Positions 42,864 to 52,263 of a DNA stretch of 64,000 nucleotides are shown one piece after another (positions within the stretch are counted from its first letter, which is position 1; every line of letters begins with the position of its first letter). The position numbers were made by a program, and so were the translations under genes. Source of the DNA: MED-G105 sp039025235 (lineage in GTDB: Bacteria > Pseudomonadota > Alphaproteobacteria > Caulobacterales > Parvularculaceae); assembly GCA_039025235.1 (NCBI GenBank), contig JBCCOS010000007.1, positions 124,001 through 188,000 of the forward strand, given 5' to 3'. The notes below the pieces were generated by a model, which saw only the letters and a program-made list of their open reading frames with translations, was not told where the DNA came from and ran no database searches.

Positions 42864-44147
42864 ATGACCTCAGAAGTCGTTTTGATGAACCGCCAAGCGG
42901 CCGCAATGGCAGCTGATAGCGCCGTTACCATTTCCGGCCATCAATATCTGAAGACGTATCAGGAAGTGAATAAGCTATTTCCGCTTGTTGAAGGACAACC
43001 GGTGGCGGTGATGATCTATAACAACGCCGAGATCATGTCGACGCCTTGGGAAACCATCATATCGCTTTATCGTGACGCGGTGCGTGGACAGCCACTTGAT
43101 CGGGTTGAGGACTATGCAGAAGATTTTATGAACTTCATTTCCGGCAACCCGGACTTGTTTCCACCAGATCATCAAGATACTGAATATTTTAAAATGGTCG
43201 CCGTGGTCTTTTCAGTGATCGCCGAGGACTTTGAGTTGCAGGTTCGTCGTTTTCAGGAAACGAATGGTGGCCGCCTTCGAGAGCACATATCGTCTATCTT
43301 TGAATATGTCGTTGGTCAGATGTATGAAGATTACCAGCGATATCCTGATGAATCGCAACGCGTCGACCTTGCTTGTTTTCCCAAAGGAATGGGGGAACAA
43401 GTAAAACGCCGTTATGGTAGTGAGATCGATCAACTGATTGAAAGCCTCGTTGCTGCAATTAAAAACGAATATGGCTCAGTTGCCGTATCGGATACAACAA
43501 AGACCAGACTTCGTGAGATTGCCGTATTCGCTGCGACAAGAGATGCATTTTTTGAAAACTACACCGGTGTTGTTTTTGCCGGGTTCGGCGCACGTGAAAC
43601 ATTTCCATCAATGCGCTCCTACTTAAGTTCTGGTGTTGTTCTGGGTGTTTTAAAGCGGAAAAATGACCGCTCTGCAAATATGACAGCTGATAGCGGCCCC
43701 GTCGTTCAGCCCTTTGCCCAAGATCGTATGATCAAAACATTCCTAACCGGAATGGATGAATACCAAAGGCGTTTTATCTATGGTGAAACCTTAAAACTGT
43801 CGATGAATATTACGTCTGATCTGATCAGCAATGCGCCAAATCTTAGTGATCAACAGCGCGACCAACTGTTTCAGAGTTATTCTGAAAATAATTTACGGCA
43901 TGCCTTAATTGAGTTCTTTAAATCCGTTGACGGTTATCAGTACGCTGTTCATACCCGGCCGATCTATCGTGCAATAGGCTCTTTGCCCAAAAGGGAGCTT
44001 GGCGAAACCGCAGCGTCGCTGATTAAATTAAATAGCTTTCAGCAGAAAGTTATGCACTCTATTGAAACCGTTGGTGGGCCCATCGATGTGGCCGTCATTA
44101 CGCGCAATGGCGGACTAGAATTAAAACGCGATAAGCCTGATCTTTAA
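42864..44147 (+). CDS. Uncharacterised proteasome-beta-like protein (putative Ntn hydrolase)
   Basis: 427 residues. The start MTSEVVLMNRQAAAMAADSAVT looks like the first two strands of a proteasome/HslV beta subunit. If Met is removed, Thr becomes residue 1, Asp is at 17 and a Lys (NKLFPL) is at 36, near the proteasome Lys33. PVAVMIYNNAEIMSTPW fits the next strand. The C-terminal ~230 residues, after a charged helical region (FELQVRRFQ), are unknown; GVVFAGFGARETFPS may be a further beta-sheet part. A run of G's precedes the ATG. I recall similar hypothetical proteins but no characterised one. A small unknown gene follows after 81 bp. Confidence 0.6.
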   Translation: MTSEVVLMNRQAAAMAADSAVTISGHQYLKTYQEVNKLFPLVEGQPVAVMIYNNAEIMSTPWETIISLYRDAVRGQPLDRVEDYAEDFMNFISGNPDLFPPDHQDTEYFKMVAVVFSVIAEDFELQVRRFQETNGGRLREHISSIFEYVVGQMYEDYQRYPDESQRVDLACFPKGMGEQVKRRYGSEIDQLIESLVAAIKNEYGSVAVSDTTKTRLREIAVFAATRDAFFENYTGVVFAGFGARETFPSMRSYLSSGVVLGVLKRKNDRSANMTADSGPVVQPFAQDRMIKTFLTGMDEYQRRFIYGETLKLSMNITSDLISNAPNLSDQQRDQLFQSYSENNLRHALIEFFKSVDGYQYAVHTRPIYRAIGSLPKRELGETAASLIKLNSFQQKVMHSIETVGGPIDVAVITRNGGLELKRDKPDL

Positions 44148-44228
44148 GATAGATAGTGTTCAGTATTGGGAACATGAATTGGGTCGTGGTGGTGAAAATA
44201 AGGCCGGAGCATTGCGAGGGTTAGGAAA

Positions 44229-44657
44229 ATGAGTGAACGCTTGAAACAGATTTGGCGTGGATTTGAACGCAAGACCGAAAGGCGTCTTACCGGCTCTGGC
44301 GTTGACGATATCGCCTTGCCACCGAGAACAGTGGAAGACGGCGGCGCTGATCAGTTTTTGCCCAATGATTTTACACCTCCATCACAAGCGGCCTTTTCAG
44401 CATTAAAGGCCGAAATCTTTGCCGCCGAGGGTAAAGCGCGTAAACGAGGCAACCGTCATGTCAGGGGGAAAAAGGATAAGACCGAAACCAAAGACTTTTC
44501 TATGCCTTCTGAGACAGCTGAAATGTTAAAGGGGCTTAGCGCAACTTCCGCGCGTGTTGATCGGCCACCATTGGATTATTCAGCGTTTCTTCAATCAAGT
44601 GCAAGCGCGAAACTCAACAGCCTTAAAACACGAAAAAAGTTTCTTGGGTTATTTTAG
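44229..44657 (+). CDS. Hypothetical 142-residue basic protein
   Basis: Not recognised. It is soluble, rich in Lys/Arg and probably partly disordered. The N-terminal helix MSERLKQIWRGFERKTERRL is amphipathic; a basic stretch (KARKRGNRHVRGKKDK) is in the middle; the end is LNSLKTRKKFLGLF. AGGA precedes the ATG. It follows the proteasome-like gene on the same strand, so it could be a partner, adaptor or substrate. Confidence 0.7.
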   Translation: MSERLKQIWRGFERKTERRLTGSGVDDIALPPRTVEDGGADQFLPNDFTPPSQAAFSALKAEIFAAEGKARKRGNRHVRGKKDKTETKDFSMPSETAEMLKGLSATSARVDRPPLDYSAFLQSSASAKLNSLKTRKKFLGLF

Positions 44658-44837
44658 CGGCGCAGGAAAAACCGACCTAGTAAGCATTGTTCGGTTTTGC
44701 GTGTCCCCACCTCAACGGTAAGTCGTTTATTGAAATCATAATATTATTAGCAGGACTTTCATCTGCTTATTTGGGTCGTACGGTAGCCACCGAAAGCCGG
44801 TGCGTTCCAAACGGAATCGAGCCGATCAAACAAACAC

Positions 44838-44981
44838 TTAGATCGCTTCGCCGATAAGTGTGATCGGTTATCGGCAAAAGAAGCGCGACCAAACAAGGAC
44901 CTAGAGCGGCGTTCCGATTCCATCGGAACGCAAAAAGCTCTAGAGCCGCGGTCCAATTCTATCGGATGGTGAAAAGCTCTG
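44838..44981 (+). repeat. Palindromic repeat and a decayed second copy
   Basis: The hairpin GCCGATAA-loop-TTATCGGC (44850-44875) is followed by GCGTTCCGAT...ATCGGAACGC within AGAGC...GCTCT. A diverged copy of the second part follows directly (44944-44981). It takes up a third of the 401-bp gap before the glycan cluster; no gene is seen in the gap. Confidence 0.75.
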
Positions 44982-45058
44982 GCATCCGGTCCCAAATCGG
45001 TTATTGCTTTTTGCGCATGGACCCACATTCCCGCGTTCGTGAGGGGTAAGGCTTTTTA

Positions 45059-46792
45059 ATGAATAAAATACAGAATTCCCAGTCGATGAAGTTCATTCTG
45101 TATTCGCAGACGAATGAAAAGACGATCGCGCAAAACGCCGGCAAACCGGAATATAGCTATTATTACATCCTTAAATCCTATTTACCAATCTTGGAGACGT
45201 TGGGTGATGTCGAGATTGTCTATGAACCGACTCAAGACGTCGATCGCATTTATGATCAGTGCCAAACGCGTGGGCAACCATGCGTGTTTTTACACTTTAC
45301 AGCACCGCAAAATCATATTCCTAGCATCCGTTGCCCAACGATCCACGTGATCGCATGGGAATATAGTACAATCCCATCTGAGACTTGGGATGATAATCCG
45401 TATAATGATTGGCGCCTGGGATTATCCAATAGCATTGGGGCGCTATCCATCAGCAGATATACGGTTGACACTGTAAAAAAAGCTTTGGGCGACGATTATG
45501 ATGCCGCATTCGCCCCTTGCGCAATTTGGGATGGCATGGCTCGGTTGCGATCGTTGAGCCCTTTTGACACCCCAATAAAAGATGCAGAAATAAAGTTCGA
45601 TGGTGTGCTGATCGATTCTCGTCATGTTGATCTATCCATCTCGTTACCCTCTGACGAAGAGATTGCCGATAAAAAGATGAAGGGCGACGTTCAAATGCTT
45701 CTCATGGAGCATAAAAACGCCTTCATCAACCAATCCGTAGAACGTGTGAAGCAATACGCAAATCTCCTTCAAGTAGACTTTCTTGACAAAGGGGCTCGGA
45801 TTAAAGCTGGTCGCACTGCCATTCTGAAGGGCGCCGTTAAGGCCTTTATTTCTGATATTAAATTAGCATTTGACCAGGACCAACAAGCACGGTGTTTGGA
45901 AGCAACCAGGCCAGCGGAGGAGTTTCGTTTGGCCTATGGTTCGAACACGTCCGATTTACCGAAAGTAGAGGTTGGTCCAGAACGAGAGACTGTTCATTCG
46001 CTAAGTGACATTGCAAAGCAAGAATTTGATGACCCGCCAGTAATCGAAAGCGATCCGGAACTGGGTGAAGAACTCGTCAAGGATGCGACTGGTCAAAACT
46101 CTCTTCGATTAAAGGGTGTTGTCTACAGTGCGATCCTCAATCCATATGACGGGCGAAAAAATTGGCAAGAAATGGTCATAGCATTCTGCTGGGCATTTCG
46201 TGACATCAGTGATGCGACGTTGGTCATAAAGATTACGGCAGAACATATAGTGCAGTTCTCCGATGAATTGATTTTCTACTTCAAAAGGCTCGCGCCCTTT
46301 AAATGCCGCGTTGTTATTGTCCACGCTTATCTTGATGAGACGGCTTACGACCAATTTCTCCTTGCAACGACTTATTTTGTAAATACGTCTTACGGCGAGG
46401 GTCAGTCTATTCCGTTAACCGAGGCGATGTCCGCGGGAATACCAGCAGTTGCACCAAATCATACGGCAATGCAGGACTATGTCTTTGACGACGCCGCTTT
46501 TGTCTTTAAGACCGACAAGGAATGCACAAGCTGGCAACATGATCCAAGGCAGGCCTTTCGGTGTTATCAATACCGCCCTGATTGGGATGATCTTGTGGGT
46601 GCTTTTCGTAAAAGTTATGACGTGGCCAAACGTGAACCGGCAAAATATTCCGAAATGGGAAAACGCGCAATTACAAGGTTAGAGACGCATTGCTCGATAT
46701 CCGCCACGACGAAACGGATGAGAGAGTATTTCGAACAGCCTTCAATTTTTCGCAAAGCGTCTGGCATTACGACGGCGGCGGCAGACACATAA
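45059..46792 (+). CDS. GT-B glycosyltransferase (family 1/4-like), copy A
   Basis: 577 residues. The C-terminal half has the retaining-GT EX7E motif in SYGEGQSIPLTEAMSAGIPAVAP and the preceding LKGVVYSAILNPYDGRKNWQEM block, an N-diphospho-sugar site. The N-terminal half has LHFTAPQNHIPSIRCPTIHVIAWEYSTIPSETW. A ~160-residue variable linker separates them. It is a paralogue of the gene at 54288-55805. GAGGGGTAAGG precedes the ATG; 45086 is an internal alternative. The next gene begins 10 bp later. Confidence 0.85.
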   Translation: MNKIQNSQSMKFILYSQTNEKTIAQNAGKPEYSYYYILKSYLPILETLGDVEIVYEPTQDVDRIYDQCQTRGQPCVFLHFTAPQNHIPSIRCPTIHVIAWEYSTIPSETWDDNPYNDWRLGLSNSIGALSISRYTVDTVKKALGDDYDAAFAPCAIWDGMARLRSLSPFDTPIKDAEIKFDGVLIDSRHVDLSISLPSDEEIADKKMKGDVQMLLMEHKNAFINQSVERVKQYANLLQVDFLDKGARIKAGRTAILKGAVKAFISDIKLAFDQDQQARCLEATRPAEEFRLAYGSNTSDLPKVEVGPERETVHSLSDIAKQEFDDPPVIESDPELGEELVKDATGQNSLRLKGVVYSAILNPYDGRKNWQEMVIAFCWAFRDISDATLVIKITAEHIVQFSDELIFYFKRLAPFKCRVVIVHAYLDETAYDQFLLATTYFVNTSYGEGQSIPLTEAMSAGIPAVAPNHTAMQDYVFDDAAFVFKTDKECTSWQHDPRQAFRCYQYRPDWDDLVGAFRKSYDVAKREPAKYSEMGKRAITRLETHCSISATTKRMREYFEQPSIFRKASGITTAAADT

Positions 46793-46802
46793 GAGGTTTG
46801 AT

Positions 46803-48665
46803 ATGTTCATACTCTTTCAAGATAGAGACAATCTTGATGTTCTGCAGCAACAACATGCCTCCGTCGTCGCTAACCTTTTTAACGAGGTGTTCAGTGACGT
46901 GGACATGGTGACGAGGGCTACGTCGCTTGACGCTCTTGGTGCAGAATGCCAACTCGAACTTGACGATGAGGATAAACTCATCGTTGCCTTAGGTGTCCAA
47001 TCGCTTTCTGAAACACCGGCTCCTACACTTCCATTTCTCATTTTAGGCGACAGCTTTTCTGATCGTGCGCTCGAAAAGTTTCAAGTTATCTGTAGTCCGA
47101 ATAAGACGCTTTATAACACTGACCCACGACCCAAGGCCATACGTGAATTGGATTGGCCCTTATGGTCCCAACCCTATATTTCTAAACTGCGGACAATAGA
47201 AACCGGAGCATTTAAGGCTCGGCGTCAAATCCCAAACACAGTTTTATCAACCGGGACGATTGGGAGACACCTTCATCGCGCGAACGTGATGTCGGCCGGC
47301 CAAGATGGTGATGTTGTTTTCGCTGCTTCATTTGATACGTCTAAAGACGTTCAATCGGTCCAGCAGCTCATCAAAGACTTTTTTGAGGTGTTTAAGAGCA
47401 ATAATCGCGCTCATCTTCGGATCCACCTTTTTCAAGCAAGCGCTAGGAATAGATCCTGTAGTGCCGTTATTAAAGAGCTTCGCCCAATCATTCGCGGGTC
47501 ACAGCGCGCTAAATGCCGTATCTCGTTGATAGATGCCACCCATACGCGCGATCAGCTAGAAGACTATTTTTTTCCGGCAAGTTTTTTCATCATCCGGCCA
47601 GAATTAGACGATGATTTTACGGCAACGGGATATTTGTGTTCGTTAACACCGATGATTGTTGATGGGCCCGCCATAAGAAAGTTTGGAATCTCTCATGAAT
47701 ATCCACTCATCACAAAGGAAAAGGTAGACTTTTGCGATCTTCTGAAAAACGCATTTCATATCGCTGCGACATCTCCGAGTGGCTATCATAGCCTTCGCAA
47801 ATCAGCAGCCGACAGTGCGCGTGAGCGATTTTCCGTCGCCGCATTATCATCGGTAATCCGCGATATTTTATGGGAGCAACCGTTTCTTGAATCCGTACCA
47901 AGAATAGATGCGCGCCGTGAGAGAGAACGACATCTCGTTCATATGGTCGGCCTCCATGATTACAAATTAAGTGGTTGGCTCGATTATGAAAAAGCAAGTG
48001 TATGTTCTGGTTTCGCCATCAATGAATCCGATACCGTCGTTGATGTCGGTTGCGGTACGGGCGGGTTTTCGGAATTTGTTGCTAAGTTTGCAGGTCAGCT
48101 GGTTTATTGCGACGTGAACGCTCATGCGCTTGCTGAGGCAACAAAGAAAATTAACGCTGTTGCACGGGGTGATACCAAGGCGCTGCAAACCACCGGTGAG
48201 GCGCTCGAGATTGAAGGTAATTTTGCTGATAAAGTAATCTGCACAGAAGTTCTTGAGCATGTCGACAATCCCAACAAAGTGATGGGGGAGTTGTTCAGGA
48301 TCGGAAAGCCCGGTGCCCTTTATCTTATTTCTGTGCCCGATACCCTCAATGAAGTGATTCAAAAGCCAATCGCTCCGACAGAGTATTTTGAGAAGCCAAA
48401 TCATATCAGGGTTTTTGAAAGAGAAGCTTTTGCTGAACTCGTCCGTTCTTCTGGGTTTGAATTGGTTGCTCATGAAACCATGGGGTTTTACTCTTCGATG
48501 GAATGGATACTTAAGTGGTTTGATGATTACCAACTTGACATCACCTGGGCGCGGCTTTGGAAGCGTCTTTTGGATCATGGCGCGCACGGATTGAAAACGA
48601 AAAAAACCCTCGACACCCATTTTGCGAAGTCACAAACAATACTGGCTAGGAAGCCACAGGGCTAA
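46803..48665 (+). CDS. Glycosyltransferase-like / SAM methyltransferase fusion
   Basis: 620 residues. Residues ~1-370 have a GT-B-like layout (YNTDPRPKAIRELDWPLWSQPY, VVFAASFDTSKDVQSVQQL) but lack the EX7E motif, so this half may be inactive or only bind. Residues ~400-615 form a class I methyltransferase: motif I VVDVGCGTGGFSEFVAKF, then VICTEVLEHVDNPNKVMGELFRIGKPGALYLISVP. It could methylate a sugar or cap a glycan. AAGAGG precedes the ATG; co-transcribed with copy A. Confidence 0.82.
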   Translation: MFILFQDRDNLDVLQQQHASVVANLFNEVFSDVDMVTRATSLDALGAECQLELDDEDKLIVALGVQSLSETPAPTLPFLILGDSFSDRALEKFQVICSPNKTLYNTDPRPKAIRELDWPLWSQPYISKLRTIETGAFKARRQIPNTVLSTGTIGRHLHRANVMSAGQDGDVVFAASFDTSKDVQSVQQLIKDFFEVFKSNNRAHLRIHLFQASARNRSCSAVIKELRPIIRGSQRAKCRISLIDATHTRDQLEDYFFPASFFIIRPELDDDFTATGYLCSLTPMIVDGPAIRKFGISHEYPLITKEKVDFCDLLKNAFHIAATSPSGYHSLRKSAADSARERFSVAALSSVIRDILWEQPFLESVPRIDARRERERHLVHMVGLHDYKLSGWLDYEKASVCSGFAINESDTVVDVGCGTGGFSEFVAKFAGQLVYCDVNAHALAEATKKINAVARGDTKALQTTGEALEIEGNFADKVICTEVLEHVDNPNKVMGELFRIGKPGALYLISVPDTLNEVIQKPIAPTEYFEKPNHIRVFEREAFAELVRSSGFELVAHETMGFYSSMEWILKWFDDYQLDITWARLWKRLLDHGAHGLKTKKTLDTHFAKSQTILARKPQG

Positions 48666-48717
48666 TCCGACTTTCAATTCTGACCATACTTTCCCCGGCA
48701 CTAAAGCCTTTTCAGCT

Positions 48718-48947
48718 CTAAAGCCGTGTCGGTTCAAATGGAACCGCTGAACGGCTTCATAGCGGAATGCAATAATTCTGCACTATTGCATTCCGCTATA
48801 GGTTATGGTGATCGCGCCGTTTAATGCAAAAACCGTTGCACACTTTTTGCTCGGCGCTTTAAAGCGTCGACACTTCAATTGGAATCGGGACGACGCTTTG
48901 AAGCATTTCCCAGCCAACCGCGCGCACTTGGCCTGCAAACACTTTAG
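48718..48947. repeat. Cluster of palindromic repeats in a convergent gap
   Basis: Three elements: TAAAGCCGTGTC...GAACGGCTTCA (48718-48759); a perfect 15-bp hairpin TAGCGGAATGCAATA/TATTGCATTCCGCTA (48760-48798); and an alpha + beta composite TAAAGCGTCG...CGACGCTTTGAAGCATTTCC...CACTTTA (48860-48947) with an altered loop. They lie between the end of the methyltransferase fusion and the end of the sulfotransferase fusion. Confidence 0.8.
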
Positions 48948-48959
48948 GCGTGACGCGGA

Positions 48960-51900
48960 TTAATTTCCGAGAAGCGTGCGACGTATTTGGCCGCGCAGCT
49001 TATTGGGTATGTATTGAAACCAGATTTGTGAGACATGGCGGTTCAGACGAATTCGCATCAACGTCTTTCTAATGAACCGCTCTGGGACGTTAGCAATGGG
49101 CATACGTTGTCTGATGACTTGACGCAGAGTTTCGGAATTAAGGTTATCTAAAAAGCTTAAGTCCTTGCTTGTTCTATTCGGTATGTAGGCTCCATGCTTG
49201 TAAAACGAGTCTGTTTTTGTCTGGTTTTTCCAAGGCAACTGGTCGTTGGGATTGGCTTCTAATTCCGACATGGCAGCGTATAGCTTTTCGAATTGCTCTT
49301 CGATACTTGCATCATGAGGATAGAGCCAGGTGTATGGTCTATTTCGTGTTCGGCTAACAAAAGCACCAATGGCAGCTGATATGATTGGGCGTCGCGCCTC
49401 CATCGCAGTACTCAGTGTATAACTATAGGTCTCAGGCCACCGACATGGAAACCAAATCAAATCGGGATCTATCTCCTTAATGATCGACGGAAGACTATTG
49501 TCTGTATATCGACCATATGTTTCCATCGATCGGGAAAGCCCGCGATAAGCATAGCCAACAAGATGAAATTTCCAATCTAAGCCTTTTTCCTTGACGAGCA
49601 TTGCCATTTTATCCAACGTATCGGCGCCTTTCTCCTTGCTAAGTGCACCAATGACACAAATTGTTTTGTGCTGACCTTTAGGCTTTACTGTGACGCCTGA
49701 ATACTCACCAAGAATCTCCTTATCGATATGAGGATGAATGCAAATATTGAGGTCGGGCCGGTATTTTTTATAGATCGCTGCGGCTTCCTCACTCGGTGCT
49801 ATTAGTGTGCTTGCTGATGAAATGAGGTCATCGACCTTCGAAAAATGGGTTCCTAAGGGTTCCGTACCTTCAAAGTATCGTTCTGGAGCATACCAACCAT
49901 TGTCATCAATAAGAGCAGGACTATCACCAAGGAAATAGTAGTCGTGAAGTGTGATCATTACCTCTGTTTTGAGTGTTTCGACAACTTCTTTTGCCAGCGC
50001 TTCAATTCCACGAATATGATTGATATGGACTTTGTCGAACCCTAATCCCAGAAGAATTTCTATTAGAAGACTTTTGTCAGTCTCCAAATTGAATTCAAGG
50101 TCATATGATGATGCCCATTGTGGAAATCGGAGATGAACCCATCCAGCTCGCGCTGGTTCCAAACAAAAAAAGTGAGCTTTCTCCGAAAAATACCGTTGCA
50201 ATTCGTCAACATAGCGAGATGTACCCCCACCCTCGCCGTGCGATATAAGTAGTATTAAGGGGAGCGGGCTGTTTGCCAAGCACCCAAGTAGTATCCTTAG
50301 ACGATCCCCATTAAGCGGATCATTACGGATAAATTTATAAATTATGGTATTATAATCTGGATGAAGACGATTGACTTCGGTCAAGGCTGACGCTGCAAGG
50401 GCAGTTTTTTCGGGTCCAAAACTCACAGCGCCTTCATGAAACACAAAAAGATCCTGCTGGTGAATATTTTTGTAACCGGCTTTTGCTATCCGTCGGGAGA
50501 AATCGTTCTCTTCCCCGTATCCGCGACCAAAAGACTCTTCATTGAAGTATCCAACTGCATCTAATGCTGAACGCGAGATATAAGTGCAAAACCCAACACA
50601 GGTCGGCACGTCAACGGGACTATCGGATCCAAACGTCGATGCCACATCATCAATGAACGGGACGGACATGCCTGGAGGGATTTTGTTGGCTTCACAAAAA
50701 TTTGGAAAAGAGCATATCTCTCCGTTATTCGTTAGCGGAGTAATTGTTCCAATTGTTTCATCTTTGGCAGCGATCGCATGCATTCGGTCTAGCCATCTTT
50801 TGGTAACGTAAGTGTCGGCATTCAGAATGACGACATCAGTGCCGCCAGATACATCAAACCCTTTATTTACGCTTTTAACGAACCCGATATTTTGTTGGTT
50901 TTTGTAAAGACGTATGTGTTGACCTTCTGAAAGGGTATCGAGAAATGTTTCTACTCTCTTATCGGGGCCAGCGTCATAGATGACAATCACATCATGATCG
51001 GTATCGCATTCTGCTTTGAGTACGCTCTCAAGGCATTTTTTGACGGATAAGAGACCTCCGTATACGGGTATGATAACACTTAAGCGAGGCGAATGTGATT
51101 CTAATGCCTTATTCTTTCGAGCGCCCGTGATTGACGCTGTAACGCGAGGAATAAAAACCTCGTTTTCCGATTCCTGATTTGTGGCAAAGACCTTGGCGCG
51201 TTCAAATATATGTCTGCGATTATCTTCCAATTCGATAAGGAGGTCTGAATAATCAAACCGAAAGCGTTCAGTAAAAGACACACTTTTGGTGGAACCAATT
51301 TTTTTGTGTTTCGATTTCGCGTTTAGGATTTGTTCTGATACGGATTGGGGGCAGATAATATCACAAAAAAATTCTACAATTTTGGTTTTATCCGCTGCGG
51401 TTATGTCTTCATAATAGAGGAAATGAGGGTTGATGTTATAGATATCAAAATATCGTAACATCTGGTTTTCGTTTTCAACGATGTGCTGAAGACATTCATG
51501 AATCTTGACGCTGTCATAGGTGAAATTTTTATCCGCTTCTGCGTGATTTTTCTGCGTCGAATTGACGGTATCAAACAGCTTAGTCTGACGAAGTCGATAG
51601 ATAGAAACCGCTTGTGCAGCAAGATCTTTTCTAAAGAGTGCAAATGCATGTGTGTCGTCTATGGGGAAGTGTTCAAAAAAGTTCGAGTTCGGATTTGTTA
51701 AAATATCCGGCCAAAGGCTTATAACGTCCCACCAAGATAACGTTACACCGTATACACCGTTTTTTGAATGGCCACGCCCGCGATTCAGTCGGGCGTAGTC
51801 TCTCAACGTATTCACATTTGCTGAGTCTGCATACGCTCGAATAAGGTGAGTATTGAACCATTCCTCGGGCCAACCAAGACAATAAGTTGATCGTAAAAGG

Positions 51901-52040
51901 TCGCGCAGCCAGGATGAACCAGTTCGCGGCGTCATATATATGGCATATTGCGCCTTTGGCACCTGAATCTGCGCAAGGCTATCGGCGAGTTTATCCGCGT
52001 CAACAAGGATTTCTGCGAGTATTTTGTTAAAGTCGGGCAT
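48960..52040 (-). CDS. Three-module protein: Stf0-type sulfotransferase, GT2 and GT4 glycosyltransferases
   Basis: 1026 residues. Residues ~25-275: Stf0 sulfotransferase with the PAPS-binding MTPRTGSSWLRDLLRSTYCLG and FALFRKDLAAQAVSIYRLRQT. Residues ~320-570: GT2 domain with LSVIIPVYGGLLSVKKCLESVL, NIGFVKSVNKGF and the DxD-like VILNADTYV. Residues ~610-960: GT4-like domain with LLISHGEGGGTSRYVDELQR and ICVIGALSKEKGADTL. No EX7E is obvious in the last module. It probably builds and sulfates a surface glycan. ATG start with a weak upstream site. Confidence 0.85.
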   Translation of the reverse strand: MPDFNKILAEILVDADKLADSLAQIQVPKAQYAIYMTPRTGSSWLRDLLRSTYCLGWPEEWFNTHLIRAYADSANVNTLRDYARLNRGRGHSKNGVYGVTLSWWDVISLWPDILTNPNSNFFEHFPIDDTHAFALFRKDLAAQAVSIYRLRQTKLFDTVNSTQKNHAEADKNFTYDSVKIHECLQHIVENENQMLRYFDIYNINPHFLYYEDITAADKTKIVEFFCDIICPQSVSEQILNAKSKHKKIGSTKSVSFTERFRFDYSDLLIELEDNRRHIFERAKVFATNQESENEVFIPRVTASITGARKNKALESHSPRLSVIIPVYGGLLSVKKCLESVLKAECDTDHDVIVIYDAGPDKRVETFLDTLSEGQHIRLYKNQQNIGFVKSVNKGFDVSGGTDVVILNADTYVTKRWLDRMHAIAAKDETIGTITPLTNNGEICSFPNFCEANKIPPGMSVPFIDDVASTFGSDSPVDVPTCVGFCTYISRSALDAVGYFNEESFGRGYGEENDFSRRIAKAGYKNIHQQDLFVFHEGAVSFGPEKTALAASALTEVNRLHPDYNTIIYKFIRNDPLNGDRLRILLGCLANSPLPLILLISHGEGGGTSRYVDELQRYFSEKAHFFCLEPARAGWVHLRFPQWASSYDLEFNLETDKSLLIEILLGLGFDKVHINHIRGIEALAKEVVETLKTEVMITLHDYYFLGDSPALIDDNGWYAPERYFEGTEPLGTHFSKVDDLISSASTLIAPSEEAAAIYKKYRPDLNICIHPHIDKEILGEYSGVTVKPKGQHKTICVIGALSKEKGADTLDKMAMLVKEKGLDWKFHLVGYAYRGLSRSMETYGRYTDNSLPSIIKEIDPDLIWFPCRWPETYSYTLSTAMEARRPIISAAIGAFVSRTRNRPYTWLYPHDASIEEQFEKLYAAMSELEANPNDQLPWKNQTKTDSFYKHGAYIPNRTSKDLSFLDNLNSETLRQVIRQRMPIANVPERFIRKTLMRIRLNRHVSQIWFQYIPNKLRGQIRRTLLGN

Positions 52041-52263
52041 ACGGGACTTATCAACACATTTAAGTGTCGGTGCGTCAACACCTGGTTCGACGCTTACCGC
52101 CAGATCAAATATTGAGCAAAGAGCAGATAAGGGAAATTAACCATAACCCAAAAAATTTCACTCAATCATAATTCGATTATTTTTTTCGATCGCTATTAAG
52201 TTGTACTGAGTGCTGGTTTCTCGTTTTATGACCAATGAAATGACGGGGCCAATCCCTACCGCG

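Noticed and set aside
43588..43603. GCACGTGAAACA resembling parS inside the proteasome-like gene
   Set aside because: Only the right half-site matches; the left half (CGGCGC) is unlike TGTTTC, and it is far from the main cluster.
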